Program-made: the position numbers and the translations under genes | Virus record (IMG/VR): IMGVR_UViG_3300025711_000259 | Span: 1-47,955 of that record | DNA from: a virus | Reading direction: 5' to 3' (one strand) | Length of the DNA stretch: 47,955 bases | The notes under the pieces: generated by a model | Databases searched by the model: none | Told to the model about the DNA's origin: nothing | The model's input: the letters and a program-made list of their open reading frames with translations, nothing else | Part shown: in pieces, positions 14,989 to 23,640 of the stretch | Numbering within the stretch: the stretch's first letter is position 1 | How the letters are laid out: every line of letters starts with the position of its first letter

Positions 14989-16599
14989 ATGGGATTTTTT
15001 CGAAAAGACCCGGCTGAGTTGTTGATGCGTGAGGCGATCAAGCTCGCCAAGTCGGCAAACGAAGCCCGACCTATCGTCGCTCAAGGCGGCGGTGGCGGTG
15101 TTGAGACTCGGTGGCGCGGTGCCTCCCGGGTGCTGCGTAGCATGGCCAGCTGGATACCCGGTCTTGGTAGCCCGCGTCGGGATCTCAATCAGAATGAGCG
15201 GCGAATGCTGGTAGCTCGTTCGCGGGATGCCATGCGCAATCACCTGATCGCCCGTGCAGCCATCACTCGCTTACGTACCAACGTCGTTGGCACCGGTCTG
15301 GTTTGCCGCGCACAGATCGACCATGACGCGCTTGGCCTCGACGAACTACAGGCCGATGCAATCAACGCTCAGCTTGATCGTTTGTGGTCGTTGTATGCCG
15401 ATGACCCTCGGGAGTGTGACGCCGAGGCGTCGCTCAATCACTACCAGCTACAGGCATTGGTGTTGATCTCGTCGATGGTAGGCGGTGATGTATTGGTGGC
15501 CAGTCCCGACGATGAGCGTCCTGGCTGTGTGTTCAGTACTCGGCTGCAATTGATCGAGTCAGATCGGGTGTGCAACCCGGCTGGGCAACTGGATGGCGTT
15601 AACCTGGTGGACGGTGTCGAGTTTGACCGTCTCGGCGCGCCGGTGGCCTATCACGTCTGCAGCGGCTACCAGAACGAATACACCTCCGGCCAAGCGCTCA
15701 AGTGGGAACGGTTGCCGGCCTTCGGAGAGGCCACTGGCCGGCGCCGTGTGATGCACGTCATGGCGGACAAGGAGCGGCCAGGGCAAAAGCGTGGCGCGCC
15801 CTATTTGGCTCCGGTGCTGGAGCCGCTGCAGAAGTTGGAGCGCTACAGCAGTGCCGAACTGATGGCGGCGGTGATCTCGGCGATGTTCACCGTGTTCATC
15901 AAAAAGACCAATGACTTTCAGGTGGGCAATCTGCCGCTGACGGCACTGGCCAACGAAGGTGACGGCGTTGGAGGCGACACCACCGGCGATGGTGAGTTGG
16001 CCTTGGGCGAGGGCGCCATTGTCGATTTGGGCCAAGGTGAAGAGCCAGTGATCGCCAATCCTGCGCGACCCAACGCGCAATTCGATCCGTTCTTTACCGC
16101 CGTCGTTAAGGAAATCGGCGCCGCGCTCGAACAGCCAATGGAAGAGCTTTTGCTGCATTACAGCAGCAGCTATAGCGCTGCCCGCGCCGCCATGTTGCAG
16201 GCGTGGCGGTTCTACAGCCTGCGTCGTTGGTGGCTGATCTGTGACTTCTGTCAGCCCAGTCGAGAGCTGCTGATTGATGAAGCGGTGGCAAGGGGGCTGA
16301 TCAAATTGCCGGGCTACGCCGATCCGGCCAAACGCAAAGCGTACTGCCAAGCGATCTGGATCGGTCCGGCCCGTGGCGCTATTGATGAACTGAAGGAGGC
16401 CAACGCCGCCGGCAAGCGCATTGAAATCGGCGTCAGCAATGAAACGCTGGAAACAGCCGCAATGACCGGTGAACCGTGGCAGCAGGTGTACCGACAGCGT
16501 GTGCGCGAGGTCGAGCAACGCCGCAAGGATGGCCTGCACGTCTTGCCCAAAGGGCGAGAACAGGAAACTCCACCGCCCAACAACCCCAACGAGGAATAA
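14989..16599 (+). CDS. Portal protein (lambda gpB-like)
   Basis: 536-aa member of the lambda portal family. Typical elements are RSRDAMRNHLIARAAITRLRTNVVGTGL near 80-110, the RVMHVMADKERPGQKRGAPYLAPVLEPL segment around 255-280, and the ALEQPMEELLLHYSSSYSAARAA helix near 380. Twelve copies should form the DNA entry channel at one capsid vertex and dock the terminase. It starts 2 bp after gpW and precedes the capsid protease. Confidence 0.95.
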   Translation: MGFFRKDPAELLMREAIKLAKSANEARPIVAQGGGGGVETRWRGASRVLRSMASWIPGLGSPRRDLNQNERRMLVARSRDAMRNHLIARAAITRLRTNVVGTGLVCRAQIDHDALGLDELQADAINAQLDRLWSLYADDPRECDAEASLNHYQLQALVLISSMVGGDVLVASPDDERPGCVFSTRLQLIESDRVCNPAGQLDGVNLVDGVEFDRLGAPVAYHVCSGYQNEYTSGQALKWERLPAFGEATGRRRVMHVMADKERPGQKRGAPYLAPVLEPLQKLERYSSAELMAAVISAMFTVFIKKTNDFQVGNLPLTALANEGDGVGGDTTGDGELALGEGAIVDLGQGEEPVIANPARPNAQFDPFFTAVVKEIGAALEQPMEELLLHYSSSYSAARAAMLQAWRFYSLRRWWLICDFCQPSRELLIDEAVARGLIKLPGYADPAKRKAYCQAIWIGPARGAIDELKEANAAGKRIEIGVSNETLETAAMTGEPWQQVYRQRVREVEQRRKDGLHVLPKGREQETPPPNNPNEE

Positions 16600-16601
16600 C
16601 C

Positions 16602-17834
16602 ATGCCCCGCGCATTTGAGCTGGCTGCATCGCAGCCTTGGCTGATGCTGCCTGGCGCCCTGGACAACCTGCTGACCATTGCAGATCGGATGGGCGATCCG
16701 GCAGCGCTGGAAACCCGCACCGGTATGCGGCTGGATAACAGTCGAACTGTGAGTGTGCGCAATGGCGTGGCCATCATTCCGGTGGTCGGCCCGGTGTTTC
16801 GTTACGCCAATCTCTTCACTGAGATCAGCGGCGCGACGAGCACTCAGGTGTTAGCCACCGACCTGCAAACGGCGCTGGATGATCCCAAGGTCAGTGCAAT
16901 CATCCTGAACATCGACAGCCCTGGCGGCGTAGCGGCTGGCATCAACGAGCTGGCCGACCAGATCCATTCGGCCCGTGATCGTAAACGCATTGTCGCCTAC
17001 ATCGGCGGCACTGGTGCCAGCGCGGCTTATTGGATTGCTTCAGCGGCCAGCGAGATCGTTATCGACGAAACCGCACTCGCTGGCAGCATCGGTGTAGTCG
17101 TCGAGGCTGTCGTCGGCGGTGAAGAAGCCAACGGTCGCAAGCGCTACCAGATCGTCAGTCGCAACGCGCCCAACAAGCGAGTGGATCTGGCCACCGAAGA
17201 AGGTCGGGCCAAGGTCGGCGAGACGGTCGACGCCATGGGCGACGTGTTCGTGGCCAAGGTGGCCCGCAACCTGGGGGTGGATCCTGAGCGCGTTCCCGAG
17301 ATGGGCGACTTCGGCGGTTTGCGCGTGGGCGCCGCCGCCGTTGAGTCCGGCTTGGCCCACCGTCTTGGCTCACTCGAAACATTGATTACAGAACTGGCCA
17401 AACCGGCCGCAACCCAACCGAGGAAATACAACATGACCACCGTCAGCAGCACGGCGGAGTTGCGTGAGGCGCTGGCCGCCGGCACGGATCCGCAAACCAT
17501 CGAGATCGCTCAAGCCGGTCAACCGGATCTTGAGAGTGTTCGCACCCAAAGCCGTGAGGAGGGTGCTACCGCCGAGCGACAGCGCATCACCGGTATCAAC
17601 GCCATGGCCAGCAAGGGTTTCGAGACCGAGATCGCCGCCGCCATCGATGCCGGCACCTCGGTCGAGGCCACCGCTCTGCAGCTGTTTAAGGCGGCGCAGG
17701 ATCGCGGTATTTCACTGAGTGCGATCAAGGCTGATGCCACCGGCGCGTCGACATCTACTCCGACGGGCGATGCGGCTCAGGGTGAACGTAAAGCAGTTGT
17801 GAACGCCATTGTTGAAGGCGCCTCGCGCCGCTGA
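16602..17834 (+). CDS. S49-family capsid maturation protease with scaffold tail
   Basis: 410-aa protein equivalent to lambda gpC. The SppA-type serine peptidase region spans about 50-265, with the ILNIDSPGG motif, probable nucleophile S140 in GTGASAAYW, and probable base K192 in NAPNKRVD. The C-terminal part (from about 278) is a charged helical scaffold. GAGGAA precedes ATG 16602. The protease should process portal and scaffold in the prohead. An internal start at 17433 would make the scaffold alone. Confidence 0.93.
   Translation: MPRAFELAASQPWLMLPGALDNLLTIADRMGDPAALETRTGMRLDNSRTVSVRNGVAIIPVVGPVFRYANLFTEISGATSTQVLATDLQTALDDPKVSAIILNIDSPGGVAAGINELADQIHSARDRKRIVAYIGGTGASAAYWIASAASEIVIDETALAGSIGVVVEAVVGGEEANGRKRYQIVSRNAPNKRVDLATEEGRAKVGETVDAMGDVFVAKVARNLGVDPERVPEMGDFGGLRVGAAAVESGLAHRLGSLETLITELAKPAATQPRKYNMTTVSSTAELREALAAGTDPQTIEIAQAGQPDLESVRTQSREEGATAERQRITGINAMASKGFETEIAAAIDAGTSVEATALQLFKAAQDRGISLSAIKADATGASTSTPTGDAAQGERKAVVNAIVEGASRR
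17433..17834 (+). CDS. Nested scaffold protein (Nu3-like), in-frame internal start
   Basis: In the same frame as the protease gene, ATG 17433 (MTTVSSTAELREAL) is preceded by GAGG 9 nt upstream and would give a 133-aa scaffold. Lambda uses exactly this arrangement, with Nu3 starting inside C. The product is rich in Ala and charged helix, as scaffolds are. The call rests on the ribosome site and the lambda parallel. Confidence 0.65.
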   Translation: MTTVSSTAELREALAAGTDPQTIEIAQAGQPDLESVRTQSREEGATAERQRITGINAMASKGFETEIAAAIDAGTSVEATALQLFKAAQDRGISLSAIKADATGASTSTPTGDAAQGERKAVVNAIVEGASRR

Positions 17835-17846
17835 TTGGAGATCCTC

Positions 17847-18197
17847 ATGAGTAATCCTGAACGCCAAACTTACGTCCCCGACCAACTGTCGGCGGGCGCC
17901 TTTCCAGTGATCATCGATACCGTCGTGATTGCTTCCGGACAAAAACTCAACCGTGGCGCCGTCCTCGGTCAGGTCAAAACCAGTGGTGAGTTTGTCCTGG
18001 CCAAAGCGGCAGCAACTGATGGTTCCGAGACGCCACTGGCAATCCTCGATCAGGCCACCGATTCGACCAAAGGTGCGCAGATCGCGCCTATCCGCCTGAC
18101 CGGCGAAGTGCTGGCCAGCCAACTCACTCTCGGCGAGGGCTTCACCCTGGCGCAGGCGAAAGCCGCGCTACGTGCCCTGAGCCTGTTCGTTCGTTAA
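17847..18197 (+). CDS. Head decoration protein (gpD-like)
   Basis: 116-aa protein of the lambda gpD family: TYVPDQLSAGAFPVIIDTVVIASGQKLNRGAVLG at the N-terminus and PIRLTGEVLASQLTLGEG later. Trimers of gpD cap and stabilise the expanded capsid. GGAG lies 6 nt before ATG 17847. It sits between protease/scaffold and major capsid genes, as in lambda. Confidence 0.9.
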   Translation: MSNPERQTYVPDQLSAGAFPVIIDTVVIASGQKLNRGAVLGQVKTSGEFVLAKAAATDGSETPLAILDQATDSTKGAQIAPIRLTGEVLASQLTLGEGFTLAQAKAALRALSLFVR

Positions 18198-18210
18198 TTC
18201 GGAGTTCTAA

Positions 18211-19239
18211 ATGGATATTTTTGATACCCGCACCATGCTCGAAGCGGTTGAGCAGATGCCGACTGCGCGCCGTTTTTTGTTGAACACGTTTTTCAACGGT
18301 GGCAGCCCAGTGACGTTCCCGACCAAAACGGTCGACATCGACATTATCAAAGGCAAGCGAAAAATGGCTCCCTTTGTTCACCCGCGTCTGCCTGGCAGTG
18401 TGTCGTTGCGTGAGGGCTACACCACCAGCAACTACACCCCGCCTTACATCCAACCCAAGCGCGAAACCACTGCCGAGTTGGTACTCAAGCGTTCGGCGGG
18501 TGACAACCCGTTTTCTTCGCGTACTCCATTGGAGCGGGCAGGGCAGTTGCTCGGCAAGGATCTGCGTGACTTGGACGATGAAATCGTACGCCGTGAGGAG
18601 TGGATGTGTGCTCAAGCCCTCACCACCGGCAAAGTCCGCGTGATCGGCGAAGGCGTGGACGACACGATCGACTTCCTGATGTCCAGTGATCACAAGATCA
18701 GCTTGGGCAGCGGGCAATGGAACAGTTCTGACGGTGATCCTATTGCCAATCTGCGTGGCTGGAAACGCAAAATCGCCAAGGACTCTGGACGTACAGCCAA
18801 CATCGTCGCCATGAGCGGTGAAGCACTGGATGCCTTCCAGTCGAATGCGACGGTGATGAAGCAGCTCAACACTCGCCGCGTCGATATGGGCCTGATCAAG
18901 CCCGAGGAATTGCCCGACGGTGTGACGTACCTCGGCTATCTGAATGATCCGGGCGTCGACCTTTATGGCTATGACGAGTGGTACCTGGATGACGACGAAG
19001 AAGAACAGCCAATGATTCCGGCTGGCGGCCTGATTCTCGGTTCGACTTCGACGCGCAACGCCATGTTGTATGGCGCGATCCAAGATCTGGAAGCCGTGGA
19101 AAGCGGCTTGGTCGAAGCGGCGCGCTTCCCGAAAAGCTGGGTGACCCAAGAGCCAAGCGCTCGTTGGCTGAAGCTCCAGAGTGCAGCATTGGCTGGCCTG
19201 CTCGAACCGGATGCCTTCATCTACGCCAAGGTGGTGTGA
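18211..19239 (+). CDS. Major capsid protein (gpE-like)
   Basis: 342-aa protein matching the lambda gpE family in length (341) and motifs: the N-terminal MDIFDTRTMLEAVEQM, the TPLERAGQLLGKDLRDLDDEIVRREEWM helix, and the WVTQEPSARWLKLQSAALAGLLEPDAFIYAKV ending. It should form the HK97-fold icosahedral shell. Spacing to the decoration gene is 13 bp, and a small FI-position gene follows. Confidence 0.95.
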   Translation: MDIFDTRTMLEAVEQMPTARRFLLNTFFNGGSPVTFPTKTVDIDIIKGKRKMAPFVHPRLPGSVSLREGYTTSNYTPPYIQPKRETTAELVLKRSAGDNPFSSRTPLERAGQLLGKDLRDLDDEIVRREEWMCAQALTTGKVRVIGEGVDDTIDFLMSSDHKISLGSGQWNSSDGDPIANLRGWKRKIAKDSGRTANIVAMSGEALDAFQSNATVMKQLNTRRVDMGLIKPEELPDGVTYLGYLNDPGVDLYGYDEWYLDDDEEEQPMIPAGGLILGSTSTRNAMLYGAIQDLEAVESGLVEAARFPKSWVTQEPSARWLKLQSAALAGLLEPDAFIYAKVV

Positions 19240-19240
19240 C

Positions 19241-19459
19241 ATGGCCAAGAAAGCCGAGTTTCTGGTGATCGATGGTTGCGTGCAGGATGGCCGCGTCGTT
19301 GTCGTAAAGGGCGAGCCATACAGTCCGCCGAATAAAGAAATCGAGGAAGCGTTACTCGCTGAGGGGCGTATCGCCCCGCTCAAGGATCCGCGAGCACAAG
19401 AACTGCTGCGCCAACAGTCGGACGTTGCCGATAAGGACGAAGACAGCGGAGGTGAGTGA
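19241..19459 (+). CDS. Small protein at lambda FI position
   Basis: 72-aa soluble protein, MAKKAEFLVIDGCVQDGRV, with an acidic tail (DKDEDSGGE). It follows the capsid gene by 1 bp and overlaps the next start by 1 bp. By position it corresponds to lambda FI, which stimulates packaging, but the sequence resemblance is too weak to claim the family. A structural role in capsid completion is also possible. Confidence 0.7.
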   Translation: MAKKAEFLVIDGCVQDGRVVVVKGEPYSPPNKEIEEALLAEGRIAPLKDPRAQELLRQQSDVADKDEDSGGE

Positions 19460-19773
19460 TGGGCTTTCGCGAATTGAGCGACGACATGGATGCCTTGGTT
19501 CTGGATGGCTTGGGCGATATGGCAACGGTCGGCGGTCGAGAGATCGCCGGTTTCTTTTCCGCGCCTTGGTTGCAGCCGCGCATGGGGCGAATCAACACCG
19601 CATTGCGCGAGCCGCAATTTGAGATTCGCGTCGTCGATGCTGCAGGTGTAGAGCCGGGACAGCTGGTGGTTATTGATCTTGCGAGGCAAGACGGGGGAGG
19701 CCAGTACGACCTGATCAAACTGGAGCCAGACGGCACCGGCTGGGTAGCATTGCTATTGAGGCCTAAAGCATGA
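19459..19773 (+). CDS. FII-like head-tail connector
   Basis: 104-aa protein resembling the phage attachment family of lambda FII: MGFRELSDDMDALVLDGLGDMATV, then FEIRVVDAAGVEPGQLVVIDL. FII forms the ring between portal/gpW and tail. ATG 19459 overlaps the previous TGA (TGATG), so the genes are coupled; GTG 19456 is one codon longer. It also overlaps the next gene by ATGA. Confidence 0.8.
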   Translation: MGFRELSDDMDALVLDGLGDMATVGGREIAGFFSAPWLQPRMGRINTALREPQFEIRVVDAAGVEPGQLVVIDLARQDGGGQYDLIKLEPDGTGWVALLLRPKA

Positions 19774-20426
19774 GTGTTGGCAGTCACTTCAAGCCCTCGG
19801 CTGGCGGCGGGATGATCTCGTTGCAGACATCGGCGGCAGACCTGAAAGCCTTTCAGGACTTTGCCGCCGTGCTGCCAAAAGCAGCGGCCAACGCCCAGCG
19901 CCGAGCCATCAACAAAACTTTGCGTTGGCTTGCCACACACATCGCCCGCGCTGTCGGCAGACAGGAACGGATTGCAGTCGCTGCTGTTCGGCAGCGGCTG
20001 CGGGCCTACCCGGTCAGTGGCGGGGCCAACAGCGGCAAATTGTGGTTTGGCCTCAACGCCATGGAGGCCAGCCGCATCGGTCGGCCTCGACAGAGTCGCT
20101 CGGGTGTCTCGGTGGCAGGCCGGCGCTTTCAGGGCGCGTTCTTCAAAAAGGTCTACGGCAACAGCGCAGACGTCTGGATTCGTACCGGCAGCAAGCACTT
20201 CAGGGCGAGCGATTATCCCGACAGCGATGTCAGCGGTGCGGTCGGCGCGAGTTCGGGCTGGATCGCCGAGCACGACAACCGCTTCCCGCTGGCCAAGGCC
20301 AAGGTGTCGTTGGAGCAGGCCCGCCCGCACTTCGAGAGCTGGGTACGCAAGGCTGACGAACACCTGGTGCATGTCCTGCAGCAAGAACTCAATTTCGAAG
20401 TGCAGAAGCACTTGAAGGGGAAATGA
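19770..20426 (+). CDS. Minor tail protein Z-like
   Basis: 218-aa basic protein similar to prophage minor tail protein Z: ALAAVLPKAAANAQRRAINKTLRWL-type helix near 30-55, then AVRQRLRAYPV and a conserved FKKVYG region. gpZ takes part in joining the tail to the head, and in phages with contractile tails related proteins act at the neck. Overlaps its upstream neighbour by ATGA. Confidence 0.82.
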   Translation: MSVGSHFKPSAGGGMISLQTSAADLKAFQDFAAVLPKAAANAQRRAINKTLRWLATHIARAVGRQERIAVAAVRQRLRAYPVSGGANSGKLWFGLNAMEASRIGRPRQSRSGVSVAGRRFQGAFFKKVYGNSADVWIRTGSKHFRASDYPDSDVSGAVGASSGWIAEHDNRFPLAKAKVSLEQARPHFESWVRKADEHLVHVLQQELNFEVQKHLKGK

Positions 20427-20427
20427 C

Positions 20428-20949
20428 GTGACGGATCCAGTCGACGAGCCGTTCAGTCTTGAACAGCTGTATCACGCCATCGAGAGGCGCATTCAAGAGC
20501 ACTTTCCGGGCCTGCAGACGGTGTCCATGTGGCCGGATGATTTGGATCGCTTGCCGCTGCCAGCGGTGCTGATCGAATTGGCTGAGATGGAGCCGGGTCT
20601 CGATCCGGGAACCGGTGAAACCGCCTTGGCCTGCAAGTTCGAGGCGCGAGTGATCACCGATCCGATTCAGCCGGATGATCATCAACAAGCGGTGTTTCTG
20701 GCGGGCCACCTCGCCGCGTTGCTGCGCATGCAGTGCTGGGGCGTTGAGGTCGAGCCGGCCGAGTTCGTTCAGGCCATGCAGGACTGGACCAAACCGGAAC
20801 TGGACGGCTACACCGTCTGGGTCGTGGAATGGACGCAGCAGATCTACCTCGGTGAGGCCGAATGGCCTTGGCCGGATCAGCCGCCGGGCACCTTGGTGTT
20901 GAATATTGAGCCGGGCGACGGCCCGTTCCGTCCGGAGGACGTGCAATGA
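20428..20949 (+). CDS. Putative tail terminator / completion protein
   Basis: 173-aa acidic protein with GTG start at 20428. The sequence has alternating strands and helices (LPAVLIELAEMEPG, ACKFEARVI, YTVWVVEWTQQIYLG), resembling tail terminator proteins that cap the tail tube and connect it to the neck. It lies at the boundary between the head module and the P2-type tail module, in the right order for that job. The family is inferred from this position and fold impression. Confidence 0.65.
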   Translation: MTDPVDEPFSLEQLYHAIERRIQEHFPGLQTVSMWPDDLDRLPLPAVLIELAEMEPGLDPGTGETALACKFEARVITDPIQPDDHQQAVFLAGHLAALLRMQCWGVEVEPAEFVQAMQDWTKPELDGYTVWVVEWTQQIYLGEAEWPWPDQPPGTLVLNIEPGDGPFRPEDVQ

Positions 20950-21533
20950 GTTCCGGTTACGTCGCGGCCCAGCACGACCGCATGCTCGCCGGCCTGGTAA
21001 AGGATTGCTACGTGGTGGCGGTGGATCTGGCCGCGTCACCCCCAGTGTGCCGAGTCTCGGACGGGGAGTGGGTCAGCGGCTGGGTACGCTGGCACAGCAT
21101 TGCCGCCGGCAAGGCGCGGCACTGGCGGGCGCCGAGCCTCAACGAGCAGGGCACCCTGATCAGTGCCAGTGGCGAGGTGGCGCAGGGCACATTCATTCCC
21201 GGCCTTTATGGGAATGGCGGCGCGCCTCCGGACAATCGCGATCACGTTGAAGTCTGGCGTTTCGACGATGGAGGATCTCTGGTCTACGACTGGCAGACGA
21301 GCAGTTATACCATCAGCGTGCCGAGCGGTACGGTCACGATCAAGGTCGGATCAACTCAGGCCGAAGTCACCGACAATGCCTTCGCCGTAAAGTCCGGAAT
21401 GATCAATCTGGAGGGCGTTGTGAACATCAAAGGCCAGGTCAACATCGACGGCCCGTTGCACGCTACCCAGAGCATCACCAGCGATGCCGACATTCTGGCC
21501 ACCGGCCAAAGTGACAATCATCACAAGCACTAA
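20946..21533 (+). CDS. Baseplate assembly protein V (spike)
   Basis: 195-aa P2 gpV-like protein. The N-terminal half has an OB-fold-like region (VVAVDLAASPPVCRVSDG, WVRW). The C-terminal half is a beta-helical needle with repeated short strands (VTIKVGSTQAEVTDNAF, INLEGVVNIKGQVNIDG). It ends NHHKH, similar to the His-based metal-binding tips of contractile-tail spikes. It pierces the outer membrane during injection. Starts with an ATGA overlap and opens the tail module. Confidence 0.9.
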   Translation: MSSGYVAAQHDRMLAGLVKDCYVVAVDLAASPPVCRVSDGEWVSGWVRWHSIAAGKARHWRAPSLNEQGTLISASGEVAQGTFIPGLYGNGGAPPDNRDHVEVWRFDDGGSLVYDWQTSSYTISVPSGTVTIKVGSTQAEVTDNAFAVKSGMINLEGVVNIKGQVNIDGPLHATQSITSDADILATGQSDNHHKH

Positions 21534-21547
21534 CTCAACATTTATTT

Positions 21548-21570
21548 AGCCCGCCGCGTGCGGGCTTTTT
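21548..21570 (+). terminator. Intrinsic terminator after gpV
   Basis: AGCCCGC-CGCGT-GCGGGCT followed by five T. It sits inside the late operon, between V and the next small gene, so read-through or antitermination must occur for later tail genes. Confidence 0.8.
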
Positions 21571-21586
21571 CATGCCTGGAGTTCCC

Positions 21587-21817
21587 ATGGCCAAACATCA
21601 AGATGAATCCACTGCGTCTGAGTCCACCCCCATCAGCCCTGTGCTGATGCCCATGTCCGTAACCTTTCGCGACACGCTCTACACCTCGCGCACGGTTGTC
21701 CTGCCGGACGGCCGCACTCTCGCCGTGGCGAAGAACAAAGTCACGGTCGATAGCGCCGACGATGTGGCGCTGAAAACGCTTAAAGCACATGCCGAGTTCG
21801 AGCAACTCAAGGAGTAA
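21587..21817 (+). CDS. Small tail-module protein, unknown function
   Basis: 76-aa soluble protein, MAKHQDESTASESTPISP then SVTFRDTLYTSRTVVLPDGRTLAVAKNKVTV, ending FEQLKE. ATG 21587 follows GGAG by 5 nt. It sits between V and W, where comparable Pseudomonas phage and tailocin loci carry a small gene of unknown job. The second half looks like one small beta domain. Possibly a baseplate accessory. Confidence 0.7.
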   Translation: MAKHQDESTASESTPISPVLMPMSVTFRDTLYTSRTVVLPDGRTLAVAKNKVTVDSADDVALKTLKAHAEFEQLKE

Positions 21818-21822
21818 ACCCG

Positions 21823-22149
21823 ATGATCGGAATGGATCGCCACACCGGGCAACCCATCTCCGGCATCGAGCATTTACGCCAGTCCATTGGAGACATACTC
21901 GGTACACCATTGGTGGGTCGCCGCGAGCGTCCGGAGTACGGCAGCAAACTGCGGCGCATGGTCGATTTGCCTGTCAACGAGGGCTGGAAAAGCGCCGTGC
22001 AGGCTGAAGCCGCCCGGGCGCTGGGCCGGTGGGAGCCACGGTTGAAGCTGGAGCGAGTGCGCGTGCTGTCCGTACTGGGCGGCAAAATCAACATACAAGT
22101 CAGCGGCGAATACCTCGGTGTGCGCGGCACGTTGGAGGTGTGGGTATGA
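21823..22149 (+). CDS. Baseplate wedge protein W (gp25-like)
   Basis: 108-aa member of the P2 gpW / T4 gp25 family: GIEHLRQSIGDILGTPLVGRRERPEYGSKL with the conserved R-x-G region, then a beta domain LKLERVRVLSVLGGKINIQV. It initiates sheath assembly on the baseplate. Ends with an ATGA overlap into gpJ. Confidence 0.93.
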   Translation: MIGMDRHTGQPISGIEHLRQSIGDILGTPLVGRRERPEYGSKLRRMVDLPVNEGWKSAVQAEAARALGRWEPRLKLERVRVLSVLGGKINIQVSGEYLGVRGTLEVWV

Positions 22150-23030
22150 GTACCCTGGTGGATCTGTCGGAGCTGCCCGCACCGGACGTGCTGGAGCCGC
22201 TGGATTTTGAAGAGGTGTATGGCGAGGCACTCGACGTGTTTCGCGGTCACATGGGGGGCAACTGGACGGCCACGCTGGAAAGTGATCCGGTGACCAAGCT
22301 GCTTGAGGTCGGCAGCTATATCAAGCTAGGCAACCGGGCACGGGTCAACGACGCGGCCAAGTCGCAACTGCTGGCCTATGCCACGGGCGCCGATCTGGAT
22401 CACCTCGCGGCCAACGTCAATCTCGAGCGACTGGTGATTCAACCTGCCGATCCGCAGGCGGTACCACCGGTCGAGGCGGTGATGGAATCACACGACGCTC
22501 TGCGCGAGCGCGTGCAATTGGCCTATGAGGGACTGACTACGGCAGGGCCGCGTAACAGTTACATCCTGCATGCGCGCAATGCTTCAGCGCTGGTGGCAGA
22601 TGCAACGGCGGAAAGCCCGTCACCGGCCTGTGTGGATGTCACGGTGTTGGGCCTTGAAGGTGACGGCACGGCCAGTCCTGAACTGTTGAAGCTGGTCGCC
22701 ACGGCGGTGAATGACGACGACGTGCGCCCGGTGGGTGATCGCGTCACGGTGCGTGGCGCGCAGATCCTGCGCTACCGCGTAGACGCCGTGCTGCACATGA
22801 AAGGTGCTGGCCCGGAGAACGACGCCGCGCTTACCGAGGCGATCAAGCGGCTTGAGGCCTGGATCAATCCACGCCGCCGGTTGGGCGTCGAAGTGGCGCG
22901 TTCTGGCGTCGATGCGCAGCTGCACGTTGCCGGCGTGGCCCGCGTGGAGCTGACGGACTGGCTGGATCTCAAACCGACCAAGGCGCAGGCGGCGTACTGC
23001 ACCGGTTATTCCGTCGTGCTGGGAGGTTGA
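22146..23030 (+). CDS. Baseplate wedge protein J
   Basis: 294-aa P2 gpJ-like protein with the family segments LEVGSYIKLGNRARVNDAAKSQLLAYATGADLDHLAAN near 50-90 and RVQLAYEGLTTAGPRNSYILHARNA near 125-145. With W and I it builds the baseplate wedges. Start at ATG 22146, coupled to W by a 4-bp overlap. Confidence 0.93.
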   Translation: MSTLVDLSELPAPDVLEPLDFEEVYGEALDVFRGHMGGNWTATLESDPVTKLLEVGSYIKLGNRARVNDAAKSQLLAYATGADLDHLAANVNLERLVIQPADPQAVPPVEAVMESHDALRERVQLAYEGLTTAGPRNSYILHARNASALVADATAESPSPACVDVTVLGLEGDGTASPELLKLVATAVNDDDVRPVGDRVTVRGAQILRYRVDAVLHMKGAGPENDAALTEAIKRLEAWINPRRRLGVEVARSGVDAQLHVAGVARVELTDWLDLKPTKAQAAYCTGYSVVLGG

Positions 23031-23031
23031 T

Positions 23032-23640
23032 ATGCGCAGTCTCTTGCCGCTCAACAGCACTCCCCTGGAGCGGGGGATCGAGGCGACGTTCGCCGAAAAC
23101 ACGTTGATTCCGCTGCGCACCTTGTACAACCCCGACACCTGTCCGGTGCACCTGCTGCCGCATCTGGCCTGGGCCTGGTCGGTCGACCGCTGGGATCCGG
23201 CGTGGTCGGAGTCGGTCAAGCGTGCCGCCATCAAGGCGTCGTTCTTCATCCACAAGCACAAGGGCACCATCGGCGCTTTGCGTCGAGTGGTTGAGCCGCT
23301 GGGCTACCTGATCGAGATCGTCGAATGGTTCAACACCGTGCCGCAGGGCGTGCCGGGCACCTTCGCGCTGAAGGTGGGGGTGCTCGACACCGGCATCACC
23401 GAGGAAATGTATCTCGAACTTGAACGCTTAATCGACGACGCCAAGCCCGTCAGCCGACAACTTACCGGCTTGGCCATCAGCCTGGAAACCCAAGGCAATT
23501 TAGACATTGCCGTGTCCCTCTACGACGGCGACGAAATCGACGTTTACCCGCCCGTCATGCGTGACATTGAGGTCACCGGCAGCATGGGCGTGGTTGGTCG
23601 CGAGCACACTTTAGACACTCTGGACGTTTATTATGATTGA
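23032..23640 (+). CDS. Tail protein I (baseplate)
   Basis: 202-aa P2 gpI-like protein: LLPLNSTPLERGIEATFA, LLPHLAWAWSVDRWDPAW, and FFIHKHKGTIGALRRVVEPLGY. It links wedge proteins and the tail fibre. Starts 1 bp after J and overlaps the fibre gene by 8 bp. Confidence 0.93.
   Translation: MRSLLPLNSTPLERGIEATFAENTLIPLRTLYNPDTCPVHLLPHLAWAWSVDRWDPAWSESVKRAAIKASFFIHKHKGTIGALRRVVEPLGYLIEIVEWFNTVPQGVPGTFALKVGVLDTGITEEMYLELERLIDDAKPVSRQLTGLAISLETQGNLDIAVSLYDGDEIDVYPPVMRDIEVTGSMGVVGREHTLDTLDVYYD

Noticed and set aside
18142-19689. 515-aa antisense frame over the major capsid gene
   Set aside because: Shadow of high-GC codon bias; the capsid gene on the plus strand is clear.
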